From positions 124,001 through 188,000 of the forward strand of contig JAEINO010000001.1 in NCBI GenBank assembly GCA_016342345.1: a stretch of 64,000 nt of DNA. Direction: 5' to 3'. Below the pieces are notes generated by a model, which had not been told where the DNA came from, ran no database searches, and saw nothing but the letters and a program-made list of their open reading frames with translations. Positions within the stretch are counted from its first letter, which is position 1, and every line of letters begins with the position of its first letter. Position numbers and translations under genes: made by a program. The DNA is from Pseudodesulfovibrio sp. GTDB taxonomy: Bacteria > Desulfobacterota > Desulfovibrionia > Desulfovibrionales > Desulfovibrionaceae. Shown one piece after another: positions 24,336 through 32,462 of the stretch.

Positions 24336-24455
24336 ATATAGATTGACTAGATGGTTTATTTTTAAAAAAATAAACCATCTAGTCAATCTATATTGCAATA
24401 AATAAATTATCTAGTAAATTTATTTCGTAAAAAATAAATCACCTAGATTGTCTAT
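24336..24455. promoter_or_regulatory. Operator array: one inverted and three direct 23-bp sites, 32-bp period
   Basis: Direct copies start at 24369, 24401 and 24433, exactly 32 bp apart, all reading AATAAA..., with a central CTAG and ending in TAT. An inverted copy at 24338-24360 forms, with the first direct copy, a perfect 28-bp inverted repeat (24336-24363 and 24366-24393). The array begins 21 bp upstream of the XRE start codon, the expected place for an autoregulatory operator. The even spacing, near three helical turns, would place bound proteins on one face of the DNA. Confidence 0.8.
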
Positions 24456-24459
24456 TTAT

Positions 24460-25004
24460 ATCTTGGTCACCTTGAGAGAAATTGGATTTTTTAATCATTG
24501 TTTATCCAAAGAAAAAAAACAATGAGAAAATTCAGCCAGATACTTGCTTTCTGCTTTTCCGAGAGCATATACTGTACGTGTATATCAATTACATTCAGTA
24601 TCAGTCGGAGGTTTTTAGATCGCGTCATCAGTTTTTTCAAAACTGATGACGCATACCGAACCCCTTACGGTTCAACGCTTCAGCGGTTGTTTCAAAAACA
24701 AACCACTGATTACAATCCCAAACGTAGCTGTATCAGCGCACACCACACCCAGATGGATGATCATTTTGATGGTCATTGTCACCATCCCCTACGGCCATTT
24801 TTCCTTATCAGGAGGTCAGCACTTTGAGGCTGTCCATGGCAATCTATATTAACTGATTTTTCGCCAGGTTCTCTTGGCGTGGGAACGGGCATTTGTCCAT
24901 TCCGTTGTGTTGTTGCGTGTGACGATTATCGTCACGAAGTCGGTCCATTAGACTGACTTGCCTTGGACTTTTTGTCCAAAACCATCTTGCCAAGGAGAAT
25001 ACCA
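24460..25004. other. Hairpin-rich region without a secure gene
   Basis: Between the operator array and the recombinase I see no secure protein gene; two short overlapping frames (24522-24827 and 24646-24852) lack ribosome binding sites and recognisable motifs. Several strong inverted repeats occur: 24622-24652 (14-bp perfect arms GCGTCATCAGTTTT), 24862-24879 (CGCCA/TGGCG), 24918-24934 (GTGACGAT/ATCGTCAC) and 24963-24979 (TTGGAC/GTCCAA). The last sits next to the recombinase ribosome binding site. This may be a structured RNA, an origin-like region or a decayed gene. Confidence 0.5.
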
Positions 25005-25967
25005 GTGGCCGGAAGATCAGACAGTTTGCGTTACGCAGTGGGAAGAGCGTCCCTATCGGGACCACGAACAAAACAAGCACGGATACGTGCAGGAGCAAAT
25101 CGCTTCGCTACCGCCCTTCGCTCTGCGAACATGGGTGTATCGAAATGGGAAAATGTCTCCAATAAACATTACCAGACCGTAGCCGATCAAATGCGAAGTG
25201 AAGGTTTGGAATATGGAAGAATTGCAGAAGTGTTCGCATCAGCGCGACACCTCTGCAAAGCGTACGGAAATGACTGTATATCAAACAGCAACGCCAGTTT
25301 CGGCGTGGCAAGAGGATCAATCTCCAATCAGATTTCAAGGGCGATTGATCCAGATTATATCAACAAGGTGATTTATGACCTTGCACAAAATGATACGTAT
25401 GAACACGCCCCCAGAGCGGCGGCACAAATACGTTTACAGTACGAGTTGGGCCTACGGCGCGAAGAAGCTGCCAAGGTCGATCTTAATAACGATTGGGACC
25501 GTGAGTCCCGGACATTATACATCCAATATGGTCCCAAAGGTGGCCGCCACAGGATGATAGAAGACTTGTCACCAGAACAAGAAAACGCGCTTACAGCAGC
25601 ATTACCTTTTGTCAGCCCATCAAACCGCGAAGGCATCAATAATCTGATGCCCGAAGGAATGGGAGACAGATGGCAAAACTGCCTGAGCTACGCCGCCCGA
25701 AAGCACGGGTTAACAAAGGACCAATGCGGTTTCACACTGCATGGGAATAGACACGAAAGGTTCCGGCAGGTGTACTTGAATGAGGCAGGTTTTGAACCAC
25801 CCAACAAGTTCGCTTCGATTGCGGAATTCCACGAAGCGGCGGTCCAAGTCGCAGGAGAAAACTGGCACGCCAAAGATGCGGAAGCCCGTAATAAAATTGA
25901 GCAGCTTGCAGGACATTCCGCAGGTCGCAGAGACGTAAGCAGTGCCTACTTGGGCAACAGCTTCTAA
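25005..25967 (+). CDS. Second tyrosine recombinase (integrase-domain protein)
   Basis: A 320-residue protein with catalytic-domain marks of tyrosine recombinases in its second half: Arg in YELGLRREEAAKV, TLHGNRHERFRQVY as the H-x-x-R box, IEQLAGHSAGRRDVSSAYLG with the later His and the Tyr. This resembles the integrase-domain group often found in proteobacterial islands. GTG at 25005 is chosen because AAGGAG lies 7 bases upstream and an upstream TTG at 24963 has no such site. AAGG can pair with CCTT in the hairpin just before it, which could limit translation. It may act as the excision partner or belong to an older insertion. Confidence 0.75.
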   Translation: MAGRSDSLRYAVGRASLSGPRTKQARIRAGANRFATALRSANMGVSKWENVSNKHYQTVADQMRSEGLEYGRIAEVFASARHLCKAYGNDCISNSNASFGVARGSISNQISRAIDPDYINKVIYDLAQNDTYEHAPRAAAQIRLQYELGLRREEAAKVDLNNDWDRESRTLYIQYGPKGGRHRMIEDLSPEQENALTAALPFVSPSNREGINNLMPEGMGDRWQNCLSYAARKHGLTKDQCGFTLHGNRHERFRQVYLNEAGFEPPNKFASIAEFHEAAVQVAGENWHAKDAEARNKIEQLAGHSAGRRDVSSAYLGNSF

Positions 25968-25972
25968 AGAAG

Positions 25973-25997
25973 AAACCCCGCCATGAGCGGGGTTTTA
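25973..25997. terminator. Bidirectional terminator between the two recombinases
   Basis: AAACCCCGC, CATGA, GCGGGGTTTT; it lies between convergent genes ending at 25967 and 26003 and has A and T runs on both sides. Confidence 0.9.
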
Positions 25998-26002
25998 TGC
26001 TT

Positions 26003-27691
26003 CTATTTGATGACGAACTTGGACTTGGTCAAGTGTGCCAAGTCAAGTTCATAATCCAGTTTTGATATGACCCGTTCAAAACACAGATCAGGCGGAAAAA
26101 TACCACCATACGTGGATGCCGCCAGCTTCTCCAACTTGTGACCAAACGTCTGTTCGAACGGATCGGTCTGGATTTCCCGTTGTTTGTAGAAATCCGCGAA
26201 CGTGTGCCGGAAGCTATGAAACACCTTTGCGCCTTCGGACTCTTCCAGTTCAATGGTATTCCTGAAATTGCTAAACCGTTCGCCAAACTTGTGGCCGTAG
26301 TTGGTGTTGATACGTACCAGCTCTGGGAAGACTCGGAGGTGCTTCTTTTCCTCTTGGCGCTTGGCGAACTCTGGGAACTTCATCACATCCGCAAGGAACG
26401 GGTGAAGCGGGATAAGCCGTTTCGCGTTTTTGTTTTTGAGCTTCTTGCGATCAAAGCCATTCACGTTGAATTTTTTGTTGATGTCCAGGACCCACACGCC
26501 CCTTTCTTGCCGCACATCCTCGACATGCAACTGGCAGAGTTCTTCACGCCGCGCCCCTGTGTATAGACCCAGGATTGGAACCCAAAAATCAGAAGGACGG
26601 TGAAAGGTATCCTGCATGTACCCCGGGGAGTAAAAGATATTGTGCAAATCTTTGTCAGTGAAAGGAGAACGGTGTTCGATATCGTCCTTTTCTTCTTTGA
26701 TTTTCAGACGCATACACGGATTACGGACGATCAGTTCCTCATCTTCGCACCATGTGAAGAACGTAGAGGCGTTGCCAATATTGTTGTTGACCGTACGTAC
26801 GGAAATGGTCTGGTCCGGTTCTAATGCGACCAATTCTGGGATGGTTTTATTCTTGAAAATATTCGTTGAGTTCCGGCGCAACGGGAGTTGCAGGAGTGTA
26901 TCCCGCACAAGACGGGTCGCGTTTCGATCGATCGTGTCGATAGGAATATGTTCACCCAAAATGTCAGGCAAGCACTTAAGAGTGGACATAGTGTCCCCGG
27001 CACTTTTTGCATTACTCCACTCTTTCTTGGCAGTTTTATCTGCCTCATATCGCTTCAAGGCTTCTTTCAGGGTGAGAACGGGCTTCTGCTTCTTTTCCGG
27101 CTCTGAAGTTGGTGCAGCATAGGTCGGCTGCGAAGGCATTACTGTCTTTTCGAAGTCATAATCACCTTGCGCCCGATGCTTTAGTATTGTGTATAGCTTG
27201 ACATGTGACCGAGCAAATTCATGAGCATAAACCCGCTTTTTACGCATGTCAGCGGGTAAACCAGGGGCACCATCTTTTGCCATTTCTTCCATTATTTTTA
27301 TAAGTTCATCATAATCCTTTCGTGCCAATAAATCTTGGAATAGCTTCAAGAATGCATCGATTTCACTTGATGATTTATAGACAGGAGTCCCATCAAATCC
27401 CCGTTCTTCAGTTTCACGAAGTTCCCACTGAATGTAGTCATCCCATTTTGCTTTTACGTCGTCTTGAAATCCCATATCGATCATCCCCCGGAGTAGCTTG
27501 ATAATTGAACTTACGCCCGATGAAAGGCGGTTTGCATATGGCCGAGCTTTTGCTCTAAAGCCAGTACGCAATGATACCCGTACTTCTGATTGACCGACAT
27601 AAGGCCGAATATCAGCTGGCACCGACTGACGAAAGTAGTAGATGTTACCCTTGAGGTAAAGATGATTGGGGGAGCGTGTGATTTTCGGCAT
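26003..27691 (-). CDS. Tyrosine integrase of the element
   Basis: A 562-residue phage-type integrase. The N-terminus MPKITRSPNHLYLKGNIYYFRQSVP is the DUF6538-like arm-binding start seen in many proteobacterial island integrases. Then come a long core-binding region and the catalytic domain with Arg in LYTGARREELCQL, KNKNAKRLIPLHPFL, HSFRHTFADF and the Tyr in LAASTYGGIFP; the second His lies in EQTFGHKLEK. The ATG at 27691 has GGAG 9 bases upstream. The frame is open further up to 27874, but that part only translates tRNA sequence. It lies inside attR and reads away from tRNA-Leu. Confidence 0.92.
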   Translation of the reverse strand: MPKITRSPNHLYLKGNIYYFRQSVPADIRPYVGQSEVRVSLRTGFRAKARPYANRLSSGVSSIIKLLRGMIDMGFQDDVKAKWDDYIQWELRETEERGFDGTPVYKSSSEIDAFLKLFQDLLARKDYDELIKIMEEMAKDGAPGLPADMRKKRVYAHEFARSHVKLYTILKHRAQGDYDFEKTVMPSQPTYAAPTSEPEKKQKPVLTLKEALKRYEADKTAKKEWSNAKSAGDTMSTLKCLPDILGEHIPIDTIDRNATRLVRDTLLQLPLRRNSTNIFKNKTIPELVALEPDQTISVRTVNNNIGNASTFFTWCEDEELIVRNPCMRLKIKEEKDDIEHRSPFTDKDLHNIFYSPGYMQDTFHRPSDFWVPILGLYTGARREELCQLHVEDVRQERGVWVLDINKKFNVNGFDRKKLKNKNAKRLIPLHPFLADVMKFPEFAKRQEEKKHLRVFPELVRINTNYGHKFGERFSNFRNTIELEESEGAKVFHSFRHTFADFYKQREIQTDPFEQTFGHKLEKLAASTYGGIFPPDLCFERVISKLDYELDLAHLTKSKFVIK

Positions 27692-27724
27692 CAGAGCAAT
27701 CTCCGGCGGTAGACATTTCTGGGT

Positions 27725-27758
27725 TTTTGACCCAGCACTTTGACCCACAGGGTCAAAA
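27725..27758. promoter_or_regulatory. Three TTTGACCCA-type sites upstream of the integrase
   Basis: Direct copies at 27725-27736 (TTTTGACCCAGC) and 27738-27749 (CTTTGACCCACA), and an inverted copy at 27747-27758 (TTTTGACCCTGT on the minus strand). They match the pair near attL (14209-14233), 13 bp apart as there. They lie between the integrase start and attR, so they could be arm sites and could also repress int. Confidence 0.6.
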
Positions 27759-27842
27759 CACGCCAAAAAGAAGATTTGCATGTAAGTTGCCGTAATAAAA
27801 AGAGGAAGGGTTACAGACATTTGCCTGTAACCCTTTAAGTTC

Positions 27843-27869
27843 AATGGTGCCGAGGGGGGGACTCGAACC
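27843..27869. repeat. Right attachment site (attR) within the tRNA-Leu 3' end
   Basis: Identical over 27 bp to 14105-14131. It covers the T-arm, acceptor strand and CCA of tRNA-Leu; the tRNA remains whole on this side. Confidence 0.9.
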
Positions 27870-27931
27870 CCCACGGAATTTCTTCCACTGCCCCCTCAAG
27901 ACAGCGTGTCTACCAATTCCACCACCTCGGC
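27845..27931 (-). tRNA. tRNA-Leu (anticodon GAG)
   Basis: 87 bases. The acceptor stem GCCGAGG pairs with CCTCGGC, with encoded ACCA. The anticodon stem CTGTC/GGCAG encloses TTGAGGG, giving anticodon GAG. The long variable arm typical of tRNA-Leu and the T-arm GTTCGAGTC are present. It follows secG by 14 bases and is the integration target of the neighbouring element. Confidence 0.97.
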
Positions 27932-27945
27932 ATATATGCTTTGAG

Positions 27946-28293
27946 CTATTCGCCCTTGGCGTCTTCTCCGGTGTCCTTAAACTTTACGCCCGGTTTCGGC
28001 TGTTCGACCGGAGCGATAGGTTGGACGACCCCCTCACCTTGAAGCATAATTGAATCCTGGTCGGAAACCCTGTTGCCGGTGAGGACATTGTACGAAAGGG
28101 ATGTAAGCAGGAAAACCGTAGCCAAGCCAGCAGTAATCTTCACTAGAAGCCCGCCTGCGCCGGTGCTACCAAACATGGTGCTGCTACCGCCGCCGAAGAT
28201 GACTCCCATTCCTTCGTGACCGGACTGAAGCATTACTGCGCCGATCAGAAAAATGCAAGCTAAAACATGTATAACCATCACTAAAGTATCCAC
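27946..28293 (-). CDS. secG: Protein translocase subunit SecG
   Basis: A 115-residue protein with two transmembrane helices (about residues 3-22 and 50-70) separated by the typical LMQSGHEGMG...FGGGSSTMFGSTGAGG loop of SecG, and a hydrophilic C-terminal tail. SecG assists SecYE in protein export through the inner membrane. The start is GTG at 28293 with AAGGA upstream. It follows tpiA by 39 bases, an order common in bacteria, and is probably cotranscribed with it and with the tRNA-Leu downstream. Confidence 0.95.
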   Translation of the reverse strand: MDTLVMVIHVLACIFLIGAVMLQSGHEGMGVIFGGGSSTMFGSTGAGGLLVKITAGLATVFLLTSLSYNVLTGNRVSDQDSIMLQGEGVVQPIAPVEQPKPGVKFKDTGEDAKGE

Positions 28294-28332
28294 AATCTCA
28301 TCCTTCTCTTAATACTATTTCCGCTTGCAGAG

Positions 28333-29088
28333 TCAGGCCAATATGATCTGACTAAAGCTTTCGCTGTGCAAGCTCGCGCCTCCTACCAATACTCCATCGA
28401 CATTGTCAAGGGCAATAATCTCACCACAATTGCCTGGCTTGACACTTCCACCGTATAATATCCTCATTTCATTAGCTTTTTCGCCAAAGATAGATAGAAG
28501 AATTTTCCGAGTAAAAGCATGAGCTTTAATAATTTCTTCTGGTCCGGCGACTTCACCTGTACCGATTGCCCAGACAGGTTCATAGGCAATGCTCAGATTT
28601 TTCGGATCAACATCAAGGGAAACATCTTTCAGACCGACACGCAATTGCCGTTCAAGGACTTCTTCGATTTTTCCGCCCTTTCTCTCTTCAAGCTTCTCTC
28701 CAATACAAAGAACAACCTTGAGTCCGGCAGACAAACCATATGACGTCTTATTACCTATATATGTATCGTCTTCGCCAAGGACATGTCGACGCTCAGAATG
28801 ACCAGTGAGCCCATATACTGAACCAACATCCTTAAGCATCTTGGGAGATATTTCGCCGGTAAAGGCTCCCTCCTCCTCAATATAGAAGTCCTGTCCACCA
28901 ACAAAAAAACCCTCTGCCTTTGAAAAGACATCTCCCACTCCTTTCAAAGATGTAAATGGTGGAAAAATCAGAATTTCGCGATCTTCAGGCAACTTTGCCC
29001 CTATCAAATCGACCAATTCCTCAGCTGTAGACCTGGCTTCATCCCAGGTCTTGAACATCTTCCAGTTGGCAGCCATGAGCTTTTTCAT
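28333..29088 (-). CDS. tpiA: Triosephosphate isomerase
   Basis: A 251-residue TIM-barrel enzyme interconverting dihydroxyacetone phosphate and glyceraldehyde 3-phosphate. Key residues: Lys in AANWKM, His in GLTGHSERR, the glutamate in SIAYEPVWAIGTGEVA (catalytic Glu plus the flexible loop), and the C-terminal LYGGSVKPGN and VDGVLVGGASL phosphate-binding segments. The ATG at 29088 overlaps the pgk stop as ATGA, with AGGAG about 11 bases upstream; a later ATG at 29076 also gives a normal N-terminus. Part of the rimI-pgk-tpiA-secG run. Confidence 0.97.
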   Translation of the reverse strand: MKKLMAANWKMFKTWDEARSTAEELVDLIGAKLPEDREILIFPPFTSLKGVGDVFSKAEGFFVGGQDFYIEEEGAFTGEISPKMLKDVGSVYGLTGHSERRHVLGEDDTYIGNKTSYGLSAGLKVVLCIGEKLEERKGGKIEEVLERQLRVGLKDVSLDVDPKNLSIAYEPVWAIGTGEVAGPEEIIKAHAFTRKILLSIFGEKANEMRILYGGSVKPGNCGEIIALDNVDGVLVGGASLHSESFSQIILA

Positions 29089-30284
29089 TTGTTCAAGCAC
29101 TCCTTTAATGCCTTGAAGGCAGGCAGATCCTTGCCTTCGAGAAATTGGAGGAAAGACCCTCCTCCTGTAGAAATAAAGCTAAACTTGTCAGCAAGATGCA
29201 GCAAGTGAACCACGGCATCTGTGTCACCGCCACCAACTATACTGAGCGCATCATCAAGCTCTGCAATAGCTCGACAAACAGCCAATGAACCTTCGGCAAA
29301 AGCAGGCGTTTCAAACATTCCCATCGGACCATTCCAAACAATCGTTTTTGATCTGGCAAGAACGGAAACAAAATTGACGATCGTCTGTGGCCCGATGTCC
29401 AGAACCAATGCATCGGCAGGAATGGAATCGGCATTACAGGTGCCTTCAGATTCCAGCGACTCATGGGAACTGGCGTACTTGAAATCGACTGGCAGATGCA
29501 ATTTCGATCCAAGTTTATCCGCTTTTTCCATTATTGAGATGGCATCGGAAACAAGGCCCTTTTCGACAAGAGACCGACCAACACCAACTCCCTGAGCAAA
29601 AAGGAATGTATTGGCCATGGCTCCGCCAATAATGATATCATCGACTTTCCCAAGCAAATTATTCAATATTCCAAGCTTGGTAGAGACCTTGGCTCCACCG
29701 GATACGCAAACATATGGTCGTTTGGGAGCTTTCAGTGCTTCACCAAGAAATTCATACTCCCTTTTCAAAAGAAAACCGGCGCAACAAGCTTTGGCGTGCT
29801 GCGGTATATCCACAACCGAAGCGTTTTCCCTGTGGGCAACACCAAAGGCATCGTTGACATATATATCGGCCATGGAAGCGAGCATCTTGCCAAAATCCCC
29901 TCTCTCTTGTAGTGTCTTGCCAATTTCTTCTGGGTAAAAACGTAAATTTTCCAACATGATGGCTTGTCCGGGTTTCAAGTCGGCTGCCATTTTCATAGAT
30001 TCTTCTCCAACACAGTCTGGTGCCAAAGGAACATCTATACCCAGAAGCTCTCCTGTCCTCTTGGCTACTGGAGCAAGAGAAAGTTCCGGCACGACTTTGC
30101 CTTTGGGTTTACCAAGATGAGCGCACATAATAATCGCCGCCCCATTATCCAATGCATATTTAAGCGTTGGAAGAGCAGCCTGAATACGATTGTCATCGGT
30201 TATGACTACGCCATCCAGAGGTACGTTGAAATCAACCCTAAACAACAATTTTTTTCCTGCAATGTCCATTTCATCGATAAACAT
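29085..30284 (-). CDS. pgk: Phosphoglycerate kinase
   Basis: A 399-residue two-domain kinase transferring phosphate between 1,3-bisphosphoglycerate and ADP. Seen are FRVDFNVPLDG near the N-terminus, the substrate-binding MCAHLGKPKG, LENLRFYPEE, the FLLKREYEFL hinge and the nucleotide-binding GGAKVSTKLG and the C-terminal SIVGGGDTDAVV and ISTGGGSFLQFLEG. Length is normal. Its ATG overlaps the rimI stop (TAATG) and its stop overlaps tpiA, so translation is coupled through the three genes. Confidence 0.97.
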   Translation of the reverse strand: MFIDEMDIAGKKLLFRVDFNVPLDGVVITDDNRIQAALPTLKYALDNGAAIIMCAHLGKPKGKVVPELSLAPVAKRTGELLGIDVPLAPDCVGEESMKMAADLKPGQAIMLENLRFYPEEIGKTLQERGDFGKMLASMADIYVNDAFGVAHRENASVVDIPQHAKACCAGFLLKREYEFLGEALKAPKRPYVCVSGGAKVSTKLGILNNLLGKVDDIIIGGAMANTFLFAQGVGVGRSLVEKGLVSDAISIMEKADKLGSKLHLPVDFKYASSHESLESEGTCNADSIPADALVLDIGPQTIVNFVSVLARSKTIVWNGPMGMFETPAFAEGSLAVCRAIAELDDALSIVGGGDTDAVVHLLHLADKFSFISTGGGSFLQFLEGKDLPAFKALKECLNK

Positions 30285-30763
30285 TATTTTGCCACCTTCA
30301 AAAGGTTACAGTCATATCCCTGCTCAAAATCATATCTGAAAAGCAGAGCATCCTCCTTGGTGTCAGGATAATAATTTTTTCTGACACCAATCTGCTTGTA
30401 TCCATATTTTTGATACAAATTCAACGCCGCAGTATTGGATTTCTTGACATCAAGAAAACTTTTGGCAATCCCCTTTTTGATACAAATTTCAAATGCTCTA
30501 TCCAGTAGACGAGCTGCTATCCCCTTGCGTCTAAAATCAGGATGCACGGCAATATTAAGTATTTCCATTTCATCTTCAATTAATGAAAAAGTAATATAAC
30601 CAGCAAGTTGTTCACCATTCATGATTCCAAGCGTTCTAAAGACACTTTTCTCCAGTACAAGAATGAATTGCTCTTGAGTCCAATGGTATGCAAAACACAA
30701 TTTCTCAAGATCAATAAGCCCCTGAACGTCTGGCACACCAAGCTGAACAACCCCATTGTTCAT
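30284..30763 (-). CDS. rimI: Ribosomal protein alanine N-acetyltransferase RimI-like (GNAT)
   Basis: A 159-residue GNAT protein with the acetyl-CoA loop motif HPDFRRKGIAARLLDRA and the C-terminal NTAALNLYQKYGYKQIGVRKNYYP typical of RimI, which acetylates the N-terminus of ribosomal protein bS18. GAGGTGG precedes the ATG. It overlaps pgk by one base. Close relatives acetylate other proteins, so the exact substrate is inferred from family resemblance. Confidence 0.8.
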   Translation of the reverse strand: MNNGVVQLGVPDVQGLIDLEKLCFAYHWTQEQFILVLEKSVFRTLGIMNGEQLAGYITFSLIEDEMEILNIAVHPDFRRKGIAARLLDRAFEICIKKGIAKSFLDVKKSNTAALNLYQKYGYKQIGVRKNYYPDTKEDALLFRYDFEQGYDCNLLKVAK

Positions 30764-30861
30764 GATTCCACCTCATCCAGGTCTTTACCACGCTGGAAAA
30801 ATATTAATATTAAGTGTATACGCATCTCGCATCCAAATCAAAGAGTTATGAGACTTGAACA

Positions 30862-31401
30862 ATGATATTTAATAAAAAAAAACCTGCGCATATTGAAGGC
30901 GGACATTTTGTCGAAGTTGTGGACGACAGGAACCACCCATTGGCTGTGCTTTCAAAAGATATTGTTCATCGGCAGCTTCTCAAGCACCGCTCAGTCCAAG
31001 CCCTTGTTTTCAATCCTGAAAAAAAAATCTATCTACAAAAAAGAAACAAGAGCAAACAATTCTTTCCAGGACGTTGGGATGTTTCCGCCAGAACCCATCC
31101 CAAGGTAGGGGAATCGTCATATGATGCAGCCCTACGCGTACTGTATGCAGAACTGCAACTTGAAATTGACCACCCACAATTTGTCAGATTTCTTCCAGCC
31201 TGTCCCGAAACAGGGTTTGAGTACGTCACAATTTATGCAACCTACAGAAATACCCAACCGATAAAACCTAACACTAACGAAGTTTCTGAAGGATATTATT
31301 ACTCCCGCGAAGAATTAACCTGTCTGATCAGGGAATTCAGAGAACTACTCACCCCAAACCTAGTCACTCTCTGGGAAGCTGGCCTTCTTATAGGCAATTA
31401 G
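30862..31401 (+). CDS. Nudix-domain protein, degenerate Nudix box
   Basis: A 179-residue protein resembling the isopentenyl-isomerase/YfcD branch of Nudix proteins: FVEVVDDRNHPLAVLSKDIVHRQLLKHRSVQALVFN, then LQKRNKSKQFFPGRWDVSARTHPKVGESSYDAALRVLYAEL. The box normally reads G-x5-E-x7-R-E-x2-E-E; here the final part is R-V-L-Y-A-E-L, with some metal-binding glutamates replaced. Activity may therefore be altered. It converges with the inositol-phosphatase gene, sharing 4 bases at the stops. No strong ribosome binding site is visible. Confidence 0.8.
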   Translation: MIFNKKKPAHIEGGHFVEVVDDRNHPLAVLSKDIVHRQLLKHRSVQALVFNPEKKIYLQKRNKSKQFFPGRWDVSARTHPKVGESSYDAALRVLYAELQLEIDHPQFVRFLPACPETGFEYVTIYATYRNTQPIKPNTNEVSEGYYYSREELTCLIREFRELLTPNLVTLWEAGLLIGN

Positions 31402-32189
31402 TCACAACAAAGTAACTGACTCAACTCGTCATGAATTATGCCATTGGTTGCCAGGATGCTTGTTGAACCGAATTCATATGGCGTCTCTGCTTCAAACTCA
31501 CTGATACGCCCACCTGCCTCTTTCACAAGCAAGAGACCAGCCGCCGTATCCCAAGGGTTCAATGCACTCTCAAAAAAACCATCATACCGACCGCAAGCTA
31601 CGTAGGCCAAATCCAAGGCAGCAGAACCTGGTCGGCGTATACCCTGTACTAAGGGCAACAGCGTACGAAGATGCTTGAGGATGGTCTCCAAATGATCATC
31701 AATGGCATAAGGAAATCCTGTAGCCAAAAGAGACTTTTCAATTGAACTCTCTTTTGTAGCCGATATTGGCTTGCCATTCATTTGAGCTCCCTGCCCTTCT
31801 ACGGCACTGAACAACTCTCCAAGAAGCGGAAGATTGATCACACCAAGAACAATGCGCCCCCTGTGCCAGAGAGCAATAGAATTGGCCACAAAAGGCAAAC
31901 CGTGAGCAAAATTGGTTGTTCCATCAATAGGATCAACAATCCAGGTCAATTCACCAAGCTTGGTATCCTTAGATGATTCTTCGGCCAAAAAATCAGAATC
32001 GGGCAAAAGCCTTGACAACTCTCCCTTGATCATATTTTCAACAGCAATGTCGGTTTCGGTTACCAGATCGACTCTCCCCTTATGGGTAATCTTCCTTGTT
32101 CTGGTCGCAGCATCTTTTACCATATCACCGGCCCGAAGTACTATTCCCTTCAGACCGACCATGACAGCATGTTCATCAACGGCATTCAC
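31398..32189 (-). CDS. Inositol-1-monophosphatase family phosphatase
   Basis: A protein of about 263 residues with all metal-site motifs: FLAEESS, WIVDPIDGTTNFAHGLPF and the C-terminal NPWDTAAGLLLVKEAGG. The family removes phosphate from inositol 1-phosphate or related sugars, and E. coli SuhB also acts with ribosome-related transcription complexes. The GTG at 32189 is chosen because GGAGG lies 5 bases upstream; an open frame extending to 32225 would start inside a terminator hairpin. Substrate not determined by sequence. Confidence 0.88.
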   Translation of the reverse strand: MNAVDEHAVMVGLKGIVLRAGDMVKDAATRTRKITHKGRVDLVTETDIAVENMIKGELSRLLPDSDFLAEESSKDTKLGELTWIVDPIDGTTNFAHGLPFVANSIALWHRGRIVLGVINLPLLGELFSAVEGQGAQMNGKPISATKESSIEKSLLATGFPYAIDDHLETILKHLRTLLPLVQGIRRPGSAALDLAYVACGRYDGFFESALNPWDTAAGLLLVKEAGGRISEFEAETPYEFGSTSILATNGIIHDELSQLLCCD

Positions 32190-32197
32190 AGCTACCT

Positions 32198-32226
32198 CCA
32201 CAAAAAAGGGGCGGCTAAACACCACC
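32198..32226 (-). terminator. Terminator between the Cys-rich protein and the phosphatase gene
   Basis: On the minus strand GGGGTGG, TGTTTAG and CCGCCCC followed by a run of T. Its T run lies directly before the ribosome binding site of the next gene. Confidence 0.8.
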
Positions 32227-32258
32227 CCTTCTTGAATATTGAAATAATGTCAAAATTT

Positions 32259-32462
32259 CTATGACCGACGCTGAATAAAGAATTCCACAGTCCGATTATA
32301 GGTCTTTTCTTCCTCATCGGTAAAAAAACAAGCTGGAATTTCTCCACGTTGACGGTGATAATGAAGACATTCACAGCAAATGCCATGTTTGTCACAGTCA
32401 TATGTACATGTACAGTACTGCTCATTGATCTTAGCTCGTGGGCATTGATCCTTTTTTTTCAT
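32259..32462 (-). CDS. Small Cys-rich DUF6485-like protein
   Basis: A 67-residue protein with a dense cysteine pattern, [23 protein letters not shown], then GEIPACFFT. The cysteines and histidines suggest a bound zinc or iron-sulphur site. Similar short proteins with the KHGxCCECLxYH pattern occur across anaerobic bacteria (DUF6485 as I recall the family). The ATG at 32462 is preceded by GAGGTGGA; an upstream start nine codons earlier is less likely. It has its own terminator and no obvious functional neighbour. Confidence 0.7.
   Translation of the reverse strand: MKKKDQCPRAKINEQYCTCTYDCDKHGICCECLHYHRQRGEIPACFFTDEEEKTYNRTVEFFIQRRS

Larger units (their letters stand above)
14105..27869. mobile_element. 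Integrative element in tRNA-Leu(GAG), about 13.7 kb
   Basis: The limits are the 27-bp direct repeats at 14105-14131 and 27843-27869. The integrase gene lies immediately inside the tRNA end and points away from it. Contents from left to right are: two polymerase-like genes, DUF3800 with an associated RNA, a GNAT toxin-antitoxin pair, an MmeI-like restriction-methylation gene, a DNA methyltransferase with an XRE regulator, a second tyrosine recombinase and the integrase. No capsid, tail, relaxase or secretion genes are seen, so it is either a satellite or a non-mobilising defence island. The boundaries are seen directly; the element's lifestyle is inferred. Confidence 0.9.

Noticed and set aside
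24369-24455. CRISPR array
   Set aside because: Three 23-bp repeats at 32-bp period leave only 9-bp spacers, and the repeats are operator-like and imperfect; no cas genes are present.
27692-27874. N-terminal extension of the integrase frame beginning GVRVPPSAP
   Set aside because: This peptide is the translation of the tRNA 3' end and the att region; the ATG at 27691 has a proper ribosome binding site and a family-typical N-terminus.
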